Below are positions 47,085 through 56,022 of a stretch of 64,000 nucleotides of DNA, in pieces (the first letter of the stretch is position 1; each line of letters opens with the position of its first letter). The stretch comes from Enterococcus pallens ATCC BAA-351. Lineage in GTDB: Bacteria; Bacillota; Bacilli; Lactobacillales; Enterococcaceae. The notes below the pieces were generated by a model. The model had not been told where the DNA came from and searched no databases. It saw only the letters and a program-made list of their open reading frames with translations. The translations under genes were made by a program, and so were the position numbers. Location of the stretch: NCBI RefSeq assembly GCF_000407485.1, contig NZ_ASWD01000002.1, positions 62,001 to 126,000 on the forward strand. The letters are read 5' to 3'.

Positions 47085-49562
47085 TTATTCAGCTGCTTGA
47101 ATTCGTTGAATGACTGATTCTTTATTAACGATTGTGGTCGTAGCAATCGTCAAAAGCAACTGGACAACAACTGTTACTAAAATAAGCAGTCCGACCTGAA
47201 CAAAGGGGTAGTAATAATTTTGAATTTGCATCAGCGCATTGGCTGCGGCATAGCGATAAATCAGATAACCAGCAATACTGCCAATTCCAACCGACAGCAA
47301 GATAATACCGCCAGCATAAAACAGACTTTCCAGCTGCAGCATCTTCCGCATTTGCTTATTGGACATGCCGATTGCCTGCATCACACCTAATTCTTTTTTA
47401 CGGCTTAGAATGCTGTCAATGGTCGTGTTTACCAGATTCATAATACCTACTACTGCTAGTACTAAAAGAATACTATAGCCGGCACCAACGGTCATCAAGG
47501 TCGCCGACTCCCAGGTACGTAAAAGGTCCTCATAGCTTTCCAGCTGATAAAATTCACTTTCTCCCTTGATTGCCTCCAGCTCTTTTTTAACTGCCGGCAG
47601 CTGCTGACTATTGGCTTTAATATCCACAAACTTAATCAAATTATTGTCAGACAACGCTCGAACGGTTTTTTCAGAAGCAATTAAGCTGGCGCTGTGAACG
47701 ATTTTTTCAGGCAAGTAGCCAGCAGCAATAATCGTCATTTTTTCGACGGAGCGTTTGTCTCCGTCAAATACGATTACCTCTGTGGGCTTACCTAGTTCTA
47801 AATCAGGATAGTTTTTTAACATAAAACCGCCGGCGATTAAGTAATTGCCTTCTGTTAACTTTTCATAGGTTGCACTGCCTTTTTCGAGATGCTTAGTTAT
47901 CTCCTTCATCTGGCTTTCTTTGATCCCCGCAATTGAGACAGCTAGCGGCTCGCCTGTGTCAACCTCCTTAATCGAAGTCAATTCACCACTAATAATCTCC
48001 TGCGTATCCACTTTTTCGACCCCAGGAAGCTGCCTGATCGCCGCAATGGTCTCAGGTGTCAGCGGATTGTTTTGCTGCAGCTTTCTCCATTCTCGTTCTG
48101 GATTCATCTGATCTCCGCTCCAGGTCTCCAGCCCCAGCCGAAAATCTTCAGCAATCAGCTGATGGGCAATTTCCTCCGGCTGCATACAGTTAAAGACGGT
48201 CGATACCGCCACGAATAAAATCCCGATTAAACCCAAGGAAACAATAGTAATCAAGGTTCGTTTCTTATTTCTTGCTAAATTTGCGCCTGTTAAACGTTCC
48301 AGATTCAGCTCCGTAAAGCCGCTGCGCTTTTTCTGCTTAGATTCATTTTGCCCAGTGTAACGCATGGCTTCAATCGGCATGATTTTGCTGGCTAAACGCA
48401 TAGGCTTTAACGATGCCACTAATACCGTCACTAGTGAAATGCCAATGGTTAGAGCTATTACCCAAGGAATAATTAATTGAACCTCATTGTCTCGAACAAT
48501 TTGCTGCATGGTAGTAGTCAAAACTGACCCTTCTTGTAAAATTCCGACGATTCTGCCAAAGAAAAGCTTGGTGGCGATCATTCCAATAACCAAGCCAATG
48601 GGAATAGCAATGCAGGCAACCAATAGATTTTCCCGCAATACAATTTGATGAACCTGCTTTTTCGTTGCCCCCAATGCTTTCAGCTTGCCGAATTCCTGGA
48701 CCTTACTTATTAAGGATACGTAGTAAATACTGTAAATCGTTAGGGCCCCAGCGACTAAAATAATCCCAATAACAATAATCATGCCACTGTAAAAAGCCGG
48801 ATCAACATAGTTGGCAAATAGATACTCCTGGTTGATGACCACATCGCTTTCAAGAACATTGAAGCTTTTACCAATCTTTTTGGCTTCTTTTTCAACTTCG
48901 TCGGTAGTAGCAAACTCCTCGGCGGCTAAACGAATCATCATTCGATAAGCTCGTTGGTCTGAAGGAATGTTAGCTTCCATGAACTCTTTGGAAACCAGTA
49001 TGGCGTACATATTATTCCCATTGGCTGTCTGTGTATCATCCATTAGGCCAACAATTTTGAAAGCTGTCGGTTCAGCCAAGCCCATCCCATCTTCTGTATA
49101 GCGTTGAAAAGGCAGAGTTAGTTCATCCCCCAGCTTTGCTTGATCATGGCCGATTTGTTTTAACATCGTCAACGAAAAAACCGCTTCATTTCCACTTTCA
49201 GGGGCTCTTCCCTCATCAATTGCGGTTTTATTCAAGCGTTGCGCGTTCTCATCCAAATGAAGCAGGATAGCGGAGCCTTCGTCCAAGCCGATTTGTCCGA
49301 CATCCTGGCGCAGGCCATACGTTTCGATCGCTGCATGCTGAGCTAGTTTATCCTTGTTCTCTTCCGAAACGCTTCGATACATGGTATGCCAAGTAGGAAA
49401 AATTTTATTCACTGCGGCATTTTGCGTGTTAACTGTGCCTAATCCGATGGTAACAATTAAAAATACTAGAACCGACGTCAGAATAATCGCCACACCTGTC
49501 AAGATATTTTTTCTGCGATGGAACTTCGTATTCGCCCAAGCCACCGTATTAACCATTTTCAT
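47085..49562 (-). CDS. ABC transporter permease, duplicated FtsX/MacB type
   Basis: This 825-residue permease has about eight transmembrane helices and two large extracytoplasmic domains (about 45-255 and 460-690), each followed by an FtsX-like three-helix unit (about 255-390 and 700-820; motifs FGKLKALGATKKQV and ELGVMQAIGMSNKQM). The design resembles a fused LolC/LolE or MacB pair and suggests mechanical action on a substrate in the membrane or wall. It follows its ATPase by one base. Its substrate may be an antimicrobial peptide, since a two-component system precedes the transporter. Confidence 0.88.
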   Translation of the reverse strand: MKMVNTVAWANTKFHRRKNILTGVAIILTSVLVFLIVTIGLGTVNTQNAAVNKIFPTWHTMYRSVSEENKDKLAQHAAIETYGLRQDVGQIGLDEGSAILLHLDENAQRLNKTAIDEGRAPESGNEAVFSLTMLKQIGHDQAKLGDELTLPFQRYTEDGMGLAEPTAFKIVGLMDDTQTANGNNMYAILVSKEFMEANIPSDQRAYRMMIRLAAEEFATTDEVEKEAKKIGKSFNVLESDVVINQEYLFANYVDPAFYSGMIIVIGIILVAGALTIYSIYYVSLISKVQEFGKLKALGATKKQVHQIVLRENLLVACIAIPIGLVIGMIATKLFFGRIVGILQEGSVLTTTMQQIVRDNEVQLIIPWVIALTIGISLVTVLVASLKPMRLASKIMPIEAMRYTGQNESKQKKRSGFTELNLERLTGANLARNKKRTLITIVSLGLIGILFVAVSTVFNCMQPEEIAHQLIAEDFRLGLETWSGDQMNPEREWRKLQQNNPLTPETIAAIRQLPGVEKVDTQEIISGELTSIKEVDTGEPLAVSIAGIKESQMKEITKHLEKGSATYEKLTEGNYLIAGGFMLKNYPDLELGKPTEVIVFDGDKRSVEKMTIIAAGYLPEKIVHSASLIASEKTVRALSDNNLIKFVDIKANSQQLPAVKKELEAIKGESEFYQLESYEDLLRTWESATLMTVGAGYSILLVLAVVGIMNLVNTTIDSILSRKKELGVMQAIGMSNKQMRKMLQLESLFYAGGIILLSVGIGSIAGYLIYRYAAANALMQIQNYYYPFVQVGLLILVTVVVQLLLTIATTTIVNKESVIQRIQAAE

Positions 49563-49563
49563 T

Positions 49564-50223
49564 TTAGATCACCCGCCAGTCTTCAATGTGAATAATCCGA
49601 TCGGCGGTTTGAGCCACCCCTTCGTCATGCGTGATCATAATCAAGGTTTGACCAAATTTTTCTACTGAGCTCTTTAACAGGGACATGACCTCAAGCTCAG
49701 TTTTGGTATCCAGGTTCCCGGTCGGCTCATCAGCCAAGATAATTGCCGGCTCTGCTGCAATTGCTCGGGCAATGGCTACTCGCTGCTGCTGGCCGCCAGA
49801 AAGCATGCTCGGCAAAGCTTTTTTGCGATCGTTTAAGCCAATGGTAGTTAATAAATCTTCGATAAAATGAACATTTACTTTACGATTATCTAAGCCAATT
49901 GGCAAAACCACATTTTCCCAGACATTTAGTGAAGGAATCAGGTTGTAATTTTGAAAAATGAACCCAATTTTTTGACGGCGAAAGACCGCTAACTGCTCAT
50001 CTTTCATCCGGTAAATATTTCTGCCTTCCACTAAGACTTCACCAGAATCCGGCCGATCCAAGCCGCCAATTAAATTCAGCAGGGTACTTTTGCCTGATCC
50101 CGATTTCCCGACAACGGCAATAAATTCCCCTTTATGCACATCCAAGTCAACCTGGTCAACTGCTTTTACAATACTGTTTCCATCGTCATAATGCTTCATC
50201 AAATCCCTAATTCTTAAGATCAT
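49564..50223 (-). CDS. ABC transporter ATP-binding protein, MacB/LolD family
   Basis: This 219-residue ATPase powers the permease that follows it. Walker A is GKSGSGKST near residues 38-46, the signature is [14 protein letters not shown] and Walker B is [12 protein letters not shown] with an H-loop MITHDE. The family subset with DEPTGNLD is the MacB/LolD/FtsE group. It is the third gene of the operon: response regulator, kinase, ATPase, permease. Confidence 0.96.
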   Translation of the reverse strand: MILRIRDLMKHYDDGNSIVKAVDQVDLDVHKGEFIAVVGKSGSGKSTLLNLIGGLDRPDSGEVLVEGRNIYRMKDEQLAVFRRQKIGFIFQNYNLIPSLNVWENVVLPIGLDNRKVNVHFIEDLLTTIGLNDRKKALPSMLSGGQQQRVAIARAIAAEPAIILADEPTGNLDTKTELEVMSLLKSSVEKFGQTLIMITHDEGVAQTADRIIHIEDWRVI

Positions 50224-50316
50224 CCTAGTCTCCTTCTTTCTTTTACCTTACCTTTAGTCTACTGTTTGAACCTTGCGACTCACTTGCAGAGAACGTTACA
50301 AAACTGTAAGAAAGGA

Positions 50317-51444
50317 TTAGGATAAAGGAAACGTTAATTGAAAGTTTGCCCCCTGAGCCACACGATTTTTAACTAAAATGGCACCCCCCTGCTCTTCAAT
50401 TATTTTTCTAGTTAGATACAGACCCACCCCTGAGCCTTCTACCTGCTGACTGTTTTCGCCACGATAAAAGCGCTGATAAATCAAGGTTTGTTCCTGCTTG
50501 GGAATACCTGGACCTTCATCAAGAATTTCTAACACCACATATGTTACTAACGAGTTGCTGCGAAGTTGAATCGTAGTATGCGCAGGTGAATATTTAATCG
50601 CATTTTCCAGCACATTGCTGATAGCTTCTAGGGTCCATTTGTGGTCAACAAAAATAGTGACCTCATCCATTGCTCCTACTTCAATTTCGATTTCTTTTTC
50701 AAGAGCTTTGATGATCACACCATTAATTGCTTCTTTTACTAATTGCTTTAACCGGTATTTTTGCGGATTGATTTGAATCAAATCGGTCTCCATTTGCGAA
50801 ATTTTCGCCAATCCATCCAGCATTAAGTCCAATTTGTTGATTTGCAGGACTGCTTGCTCACTGAATTCCTGACGTTCGACTGCTGTATAGTCTTCAGACA
50901 ATGCAATCTCCAAACTCAGCTTTAAAGAAGCTACCGGTGTTTTTAGCTGGTGGGAAATATCCGTGATACTTGACTTGATTTGACTATCCTCCTGGCGGGT
51001 ACGATGCAATAAAAGAGCGGATTGTTTTTTTTCAGTAAGGGATTGATGCTCTACACGCTCCAATTCCTCCCGCAGCTTTTGTTGCTCCTTTAGATTCCGA
51101 ATAGACAGCAGGAATAATAATAAAACGGCAGTAAACACCAGTAGCAAATCCCGCAGTAAATAAGATTGAACCAATGACTCATACGCTGTTTCCCGCGTGT
51201 TCAGCCCATATTTCACCTCTAATTCAGCGCCGTTATTATAATCGGCTGCATTGCCAGCTTGATTGAAGGATTTGATTAATTGCGCCTCAGAAAAGTCTTC
51301 ATTTTCACTTAAGCTTCCTAGAAGAGCAGTTCGATCAGCTTCTAATGCTGTCCGCATTGCGACATGATTCCAGCTGATGAATCCTAAGCTGATCACGATA
51401 ATCCCGATAAACGCTCCAATTATTTTTGCACGTCGGAAACCCAT
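50317..51444 (-). CDS. Sensor histidine kinase of the ABC-linked two-component system
   Basis: This 375-residue kinase has two transmembrane helices (about 8-28 and 98-114) flanking a short extracytoplasmic loop of about 70 residues. The HisKA box has phosphorylated His165 in DISHQLKTPVASL, and the ATPase domain ends with GSGVGLYLTRKIIEEQGG. The ATG overlaps the end of the response regulator gene by 25 bases. The loop is longer than in BceS-type intramembrane kinases, so it could sense its ligand directly. Confidence 0.94.
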   Translation of the reverse strand: MGFRRAKIIGAFIGIIVISLGFISWNHVAMRTALEADRTALLGSLSENEDFSEAQLIKSFNQAGNAADYNNGAELEVKYGLNTRETAYESLVQSYLLRDLLLVFTAVLLLFLLSIRNLKEQQKLREELERVEHQSLTEKKQSALLLHRTRQEDSQIKSSITDISHQLKTPVASLKLSLEIALSEDYTAVERQEFSEQAVLQINKLDLMLDGLAKISQMETDLIQINPQKYRLKQLVKEAINGVIIKALEKEIEIEVGAMDEVTIFVDHKWTLEAISNVLENAIKYSPAHTTIQLRSNSLVTYVVLEILDEGPGIPKQEQTLIYQRFYRGENSQQVEGSGVGLYLTRKIIEEQGGAILVKNRVAQGANFQLTFPLS

Positions 51445-52091
51445 AAATAGCCTACCCCTCTGACTGTTTTGATCTTCTCTTTGCCAATCTTTTGTCGCAG
51501 CCGGCTGATATTTACCGAGACCGTATTGCTGTCAATATAGTTTCCCTTTGTATCCCAAATTTGCTCCAGCAGCTGATCAGCAGAAAGAATTTGTTTAGGA
51601 TTCTTCATAAAAATAGTGAGCAGCTGCAACTCCGTTTTACTCAGAAGCAAGGCTTCGTTGTCTTTCGTCACTTTCATCTCTGATAAAGACAGGCAGAGCT
51701 CCTCAGAAGTTAATTTCTGCGCATTTGGCTCCGCAATCCGTTTAACCAATGCGTTGATCTTAGCGATTAAGACCATTAAGCTAAAGGGTTTAGTAACATA
51801 ATCGTCTGCGCCATGTTCATAGCCGGTAACAATGTCATACTCTTGATTGTAGGAGGTCAACATCACAATTATTACGCTGGATTGGCGGCGGATTTCCTGG
51901 CAAAAGTCCAGTCCACTGCCATCGGGTAAAGATATATCGCTGATGATGACATCAATTTTATTTTGCTTAAATGCCGCCTTAGCTGAAGCAATGTCTAAAC
52001 AGGGTACTACCTCATATCCTTCCTTGGTCAAGCAGAGATTTATGCCCCGATTCAAATTTTTATCATCCTCTAGCAGTAAAATTTTTCGCAT
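51420..52091 (-). CDS. OmpR-family response regulator
   Basis: This 223-residue regulator has a receiver domain with phosphorylated Asp52 in IISDISLPDGSG and a C-terminal winged helix ending RTVRGVGYLWV. It leads the operon with the overlapping kinase gene and the ABC exporter genes. It probably activates its own promoter, but I found no clear direct-repeat binding site in the 379 bases upstream. Confidence 0.94.
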   Translation of the reverse strand: MRKILLLEDDKNLNRGINLCLTKEGYEVVPCLDIASAKAAFKQNKIDVIISDISLPDGSGLDFCQEIRRQSSVIIVMLTSYNQEYDIVTGYEHGADDYVTKPFSLMVLIAKINALVKRIAEPNAQKLTSEELCLSLSEMKVTKDNEALLLSKTELQLLTIFMKNPKQILSADQLLEQIWDTKGNYIDSNTVSVNISRLRQKIGKEKIKTVRGVGYLWVSDVQK

Positions 52092-52470
52092 TGGCCTTCC
52101 TCGTTCCTATTGGTATAGTTCTACTTTAGCAAGGAATACGGCTGGATACAATCTTCGCTTAAAAAGTACCGCTAAAAATCTTTGGACGAACTAATCTCTT
52201 CGTCTAAAAAAACAGTTTTGTCTAAAAATTTTTTACAAGCGCTAAATAACAGGTTCTATTTTAAAGAAATGACATTTCGTATCGTAGAATCTATTTTTGA
52301 TGCAGAAATGAAATTTTTCTCATTTTTTAAAAATACAAGTTAAATTCTAAAAATGGCATTACTGTTAAAAAGAAACAAATTTTTAGTAACATTGCCTATT
52401 GAAATCCCTTGCAAAAAAATTTAGAATGGGGAATGTGAGATTATAATAACATTTGTAAGGAGAGGTCATC
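52092..52470. other. Intergenic stretch between response regulator and unknown protein gene
   Basis: These 379 AT-rich bases contain divergent promoters and no supported gene. A cre-like core (ACAAGCGCTAAATA, about 52236-52249) matches only 10 of 14 positions and is not called. A TATAAT lies about 30 bases before the downstream ATG. Confidence 0.5.
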
Positions 52471-53487
52471 ATGTCAAAAACTACCGCATCAAACGTAAAG
52501 CTGGAAGCCCGCCAGCTGTTCTCAATAAAAAGCAAAAAGACGCTGGAAGCCCGCTTTGAAAGTCATTTTACTGAAAACGCTAACGCAGTGCACATTATTC
52601 AAGCAGCACTTGTTGTTCTAGTACGCAATTTTTTCAGTGAGAACGATTTCTCCGATGTAGCCAGAAAGCGAATTCGCTCGTTGTTTTTGACGAGCTCTGA
52701 TGACCTTTCCTCTGTCCGTCATTTATGCAGCTATTTTCAACCTTTTTTCAGTTCGCAGGAATGGCAAACTGTTATTTCTCGTTTATTTAAGAACCAGCAA
52801 GAATTCTTAACCTTGACTGAGCAAGCGCGTTCACATATGAATACTTTAGGACCAATTCTGCATTCTAAAGAACAAACGACAGATAGAAAACGAATCCTAA
52901 AAGCCGCCTTTGAAGATGAAAACGGCAAGCTGCACAGTTGGAGTCTAGGTAATGCGGTGCGTCCGCTAACCAAGCAGGATCGTAAAGCCGTGTTGGATAT
53001 TTTAGGCGAAGTAACTATCTTACAAAAGGATGATGGCACCCGCAAATTTGTTCGAGTGGTGAAGATGCATTTCGCCGTGGATGAGCGGGAGTATGACTTT
53101 AATATGCGTGACGAAAAAGATCCCATGTTTGAATCGCAGGAGGCTGAGAAAGAATCATCTGCATCGACTAGCAAAACTGCATCAGCTAAGCCAAGCAAAG
53201 CAGCACAAGTGCCTGACAGCAACAGCCAGATAATCAAGTCAAACAAAACTGCTGAATCAAAGCCAGACAAGGCTTCCCCAGCGGAAGAGGCAGCCCCTCC
53301 TGTCAAATCCCAGTCTGAACTGGCTCGCGAGATGATAGGAAAACTGACGTCAGATCACTCCAAGAAACTTAAGGACTCTAATACATTGTTTAATAAATCA
53401 AAACAAGAAAAAAAGCCGACTATCGAACAAGCCTCAAAAAAGAAAGGCAAGAAAGGCAAAAACCGTAAACGGAACAGGCGGAAATAA
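52471..53487 (+). CDS. Hypothetical protein with basic low-complexity tail
   Basis: This 338-residue protein has no recognised family. Residues 1-210 look folded and mostly helical; a middle stretch (about 150-205) includes LGNAVRPLTKQDRKAVLDIL and KMHFAVDEREYDFN. Residues 210-338 are a Ser/Ala/Lys/Glu/Pro-rich linker ending in KKKGKKGKNRKRNRRK, a strongly basic tail. There is no signal peptide or membrane helix. AAGGAGAGG precedes the ATG. Such tails often bind RNA or DNA, but this is only a guess. It is a single-gene unit between two minus-strand operons. Confidence 0.75.
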   Translation: MSKTTASNVKLEARQLFSIKSKKTLEARFESHFTENANAVHIIQAALVVLVRNFFSENDFSDVARKRIRSLFLTSSDDLSSVRHLCSYFQPFFSSQEWQTVISRLFKNQQEFLTLTEQARSHMNTLGPILHSKEQTTDRKRILKAAFEDENGKLHSWSLGNAVRPLTKQDRKAVLDILGEVTILQKDDGTRKFVRVVKMHFAVDEREYDFNMRDEKDPMFESQEAEKESSASTSKTASAKPSKAAQVPDSNSQIIKSNKTAESKPDKASPAEEAAPPVKSQSELAREMIGKLTSDHSKKLKDSNTLFNKSKQEKKPTIEQASKKKGKKGKNRKRNRRK

Positions 53488-53522
53488 GCTGACTAGCAGT
53501 CCTCTGCTCTGATGATTCCAAC

Positions 53523-53554
53523 AAAAAAAGCCGACAAACTGTGCGTTTGCCGAC
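53523..53554. terminator. Terminator of nagB, shared with the converging gene
   Basis: A 10-pair stem (GCCGACAAAC/GTTTGCCGAC, two G-U or mismatched positions) with a 5-base loop has seven T on the minus strand. Confidence 0.85.
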
Positions 53555-53575
53555 CAATCGTTTAATTATGCTTGT

Positions 53576-54277
53576 TTATAGCTTGCTGGCTGCTTCTTCG
53601 TCAATAATTACGATTACGTCAGAATGATTTTGCAGCACACTTGCTGGTAGATCTTCTGTTACTGGGCCTTCGATCATGCCTTTAATTGCATCAGCTTTTG
53701 CTTCGCCAAAAGCGAGCAATAAGATTTTTTTGCTTTGCATAATTGAGCCGATACCCATGGATAAAGCATGTGTTGGTACATCTTCAGCCTTATCGAAGTA
53801 ACGTTTGTTAGCTTCAATTGTTGATTCAGTCAATTCAACGACATGCGTTGTTTCATCAAATGGTGTACCTGGTTCGTTAAAACCGATATGTCCGTTGCGG
53901 CCAATTCCTAATACTTGAATATCAATTGGATGCTCAGCAATGATATCATCGTAATGCTTGCCTTCAGCTTCCAAATCTTCTGCTTTACCGTTAGGAACAA
54001 AAGTTTCTTTGAAAGGTTTTTTGTTGAATAAATGGTCATTCATGAAGTAGCGGTAGCTTTGTGTATCTTCGCCGCCTAAACCTACGTATTCATCTAAATT
54101 AACAGAAGTCATGTTAGAAAAATCCAAATCACTGCGGGTCATTTCTTGATATAAGGTTTCAGGAGTGCTGCCAGTTGCTAGTCCTAAAACTTTCGCACCA
54201 TTAGCCATACCGTCTTTAATTAGTTCAAATGCTTTTTTTCCGCCTTCTTGGGCATCTTTTACGCGAATTACTTCCAT
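53576..54277 (-). CDS. nagB: Glucosamine-6-phosphate deaminase
   Basis: NagB converts glucosamine 6-phosphate to fructose 6-phosphate and ammonia. The 233-residue protein is the short Gram-positive form: [15 protein letters not shown], the catalytic Asp in [23 protein letters not shown] with the catalytic His, and [10 protein letters not shown] are visible. The ATG at 54277 follows AAAGGAG by 8 bases; the frame continues upstream into the operator region and is not used. nagA is not adjacent. Two NagR-like operators flank the promoter. Confidence 0.97.
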   Translation of the reverse strand: MEVIRVKDAQEGGKKAFELIKDGMANGAKVLGLATGSTPETLYQEMTRSDLDFSNMTSVNLDEYVGLGGEDTQSYRYFMNDHLFNKKPFKETFVPNGKAEDLEAEGKHYDDIIAEHPIDIQVLGIGRNGHIGFNEPGTPFDETTHVVELTESTIEANKRYFDKAEDVPTHALSMGIGSIMQSKKILLLAFGEAKADAIKGMIEGPVTEDLPASVLQNHSDVIVIIDEEAASKL

Positions 54278-54296
54278 GGTAAACGCTCCTTTGTCT

Positions 54297-54313
54297 ATTT
54301 GGTATACACCAAT
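54297..54313. promoter_or_regulatory. NagR/DasR-type operator 1 of nagB
   Basis: ATTTGGTATACACCAAT contains the TGGT-x4-ACCA core of GntR-family NagR (YvoA) sites. It lies just downstream of the -10. Confidence 0.7.
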
Positions 54314-54340
54314 TTTAACACCATCCAGCGGATTAAGCAA
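54312..54340 (-). promoter_or_regulatory. Promoter of nagB
   Basis: On the minus strand TTGCTT and TAAAAT are spaced 17 bases, bracketed by the two operators. Confidence 0.7.
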
Positions 54341-54343
54341 TAT

Positions 54344-54360
54344 AAATGTCTAGACCAAAT
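54344..54360. promoter_or_regulatory. NagR/DasR-type operator 2 of nagB
   Basis: On the minus strand ATTTGGTCTAGACATTT matches the TGGTCTAGACNA-type core. It lies just upstream of the -35, 47 bp from operator 1. Confidence 0.68.
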
Positions 54361-54405
54361 CATAAGAAATTGCTAAGTCGATTATCAATGGTTCTCATGA
54401 GAATC

Positions 54406-54432
54406 AAAAAAAGATCCTGAAAATCAGGATCT
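54406..54432 (-). terminator. Terminator of the mannitol operon
   Basis: A perfect 9-bp stem (AGATCCTGA/TCAGGATCT) with a 3-base loop and seven T on the minus strand overlaps the mtlD stop codon. Confidence 0.93.
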
Positions 54433-55570
54433 ATTTATTGTATTCTGCAACAATTTCAGCAATTAACGTATCGTCGTCTACACCTGTTACTTCAGTAATA
54501 ACAGCTTCCAAAGATTGCTCCTTCAGCATGGCTTGCAGTTGAACACTTTGCTCATCCTGTGGATCTTTGTATTTCAAGATCATTGCTACAACTTCAACTA
54601 AGTGCATGTATCCTAAGCCACGAGCTTTCAGCTCACGGATTGGTCGAATAAAACGTTCATCGTAACCTAGCTTGCGAATTGGCGTACGAGCCACTCGATC
54701 AATACTGTCAGAGATATGAGGATTTTCAAAACGACCAACAATTTTGTTGATGTAAGCCTGGTGTTGCTCTTGGTCAAAGCCCCATTTAGCAATTAACAGA
54801 CTGCCGGTTTCTGCCAGCACTGCTCTCAACTGATCTAAAACCTCTTGGTGCCCGATTGCTTCATCAATGGTTTGATAACCAGCATTTGCTCCAGTGTAAG
54901 CCACTGTTGCATGACCGGTATTAACTGAAAACAATTTGCGTTCAATATACGGTTCCAAATCTTCAACATAGGTCACATCACTTAAATGCAGTTCTTTGTT
55001 TTTGCATTGTGTTTGGTCAACGACCCATTCACTAAAGGGTTCCACTGATACAAACAATGGATCTTCGTGATGCTGAATCGGCACAATTCGATCGACTGCT
55101 GCATTAGGAAAACCAACATAAGCTTCAACATAGTCCATATCTTCATCAGTTAAATACTCTTTAACTTTTTCAAATAGAAATTGGCTGCCGCCAATCATAT
55201 TTTCACAGGCGATTACGTCAAGTGGTGCGGTATTGTTTTCAGCTTTTCGTTGTTGAATTCCTTTAGCAATCAATTCCGCAATAAAAGGCAACACATTCGG
55301 ACCGATTGCGGTGGTCACAATGTCTGCTGCAGCAACTGAATTTACTACTGCTTCAGGGTTCGTCTGATTGTTAAGGCCATCCACATTCTCAACATGAATT
55401 TGCTCTTTGTTTTCATCAGCCAATTCAATGGTGTATTCCTTGCGTTCATTTAACGCATCAATAATGGTGGCATTGATATCAACAAAATCGATTGAAAAAC
55501 CATTTTTGGCTAAAATTTCTCCAATAAATCCGCGTCCAATATTACCGGCACCAAAGTGAGTTGCGCGCAT
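54431..55570 (-). CDS. mtlD: Mannitol-1-phosphate 5-dehydrogenase
   Basis: MtlD oxidises mannitol 1-phosphate to fructose 6-phosphate with NAD+. The 379-residue protein opens with [17 protein letters not shown], the dinucleotide motif, and has [17 protein letters not shown] and a [16 protein letters not shown] catalytic region typical of the family. The ATG at 55570 follows AGGAGG by 9 bases and lies one base after the mtlF stop. It is the last gene of mtlA-mtlR-mtlF-mtlD. Confidence 0.98.
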   Translation of the reverse strand: MRATHFGAGNIGRGFIGEILAKNGFSIDFVDINATIIDALNERKEYTIELADENKEQIHVENVDGLNNQTNPEAVVNSVAAADIVTTAIGPNVLPFIAELIAKGIQQRKAENNTAPLDVIACENMIGGSQFLFEKVKEYLTDEDMDYVEAYVGFPNAAVDRIVPIQHHEDPLFVSVEPFSEWVVDQTQCKNKELHLSDVTYVEDLEPYIERKLFSVNTGHATVAYTGANAGYQTIDEAIGHQEVLDQLRAVLAETGSLLIAKWGFDQEQHQAYINKIVGRFENPHISDSIDRVARTPIRKLGYDERFIRPIRELKARGLGYMHLVEVVAMILKYKDPQDEQSVQLQAMLKEQSLEAVITEVTGVDDDTLIAEIVAEYNK

Positions 55571-55571
55571 C

Positions 55572-56009
55572 CTATTCAACCTCCTGCAAATAACCGATGA
55601 TTTCTTCTTTTGTTTGAGCATCGGCAAGCTTCACGACATTTTCCACATCTGAACAGAAAATCGCAATTTTTTGCAACAAGTCCAAATGTTCATTTTCTAC
55701 CCCAGCAATACCAAATAGAACCATCGCTACGTCTTCTGTGTCATCGTTGCCAAATTGTACGCCGTTTGGTGCTTGAACGATTGAAATGCCACTTTTTTTC
55801 ACAAAACGTTTTGCTTCGTCCGTGCCGTGAGGGATCGCAATAAAATTCCCCATATAAGTAGACACTAACTGATTCCGTTCAATCATGGCTTCAATGTACG
55901 CTTCATCCACACAGCCATTTTCCACAAGTAGACGTCCACACGCGCGAATCGCTTCCTCTTTGTCTGCAAAGGATTGATCCAATAAAATCATTTCTGGTTG
56001 TAAATCCAT
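55572..56009 (-). CDS. mtlF: Mannitol PTS EIIA component
   Basis: MtlF receives phosphate from HPr on His61 ([12 protein letters not shown]) and passes it to the IIB domain of MtlA. The 145-residue protein is a fructose/mannitol-type IIA, free-standing as usual in Firmicutes. AGGAGG precedes the ATG. It can also set the activity of MtlR through its phosphorylation state. Confidence 0.97.
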   Translation of the reverse strand: MDLQPEMILLDQSFADKEEAIRACGRLLVENGCVDEAYIEAMIERNQLVSTYMGNFIAIPHGTDEAKRFVKKSGISIVQAPNGVQFGNDDTEDVAMVLFGIAGVENEHLDLLQKIAIFCSDVENVVKLADAQTKEEIIGYLQEVE

Positions 56010-56022
56010 TTGTATTTCCTCC

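Noticed and set aside
52236-52249. cre site between the response regulator and the unknown protein gene
   Set aside because: Only 10 of 14 consensus positions match, including errors in the outer bases.
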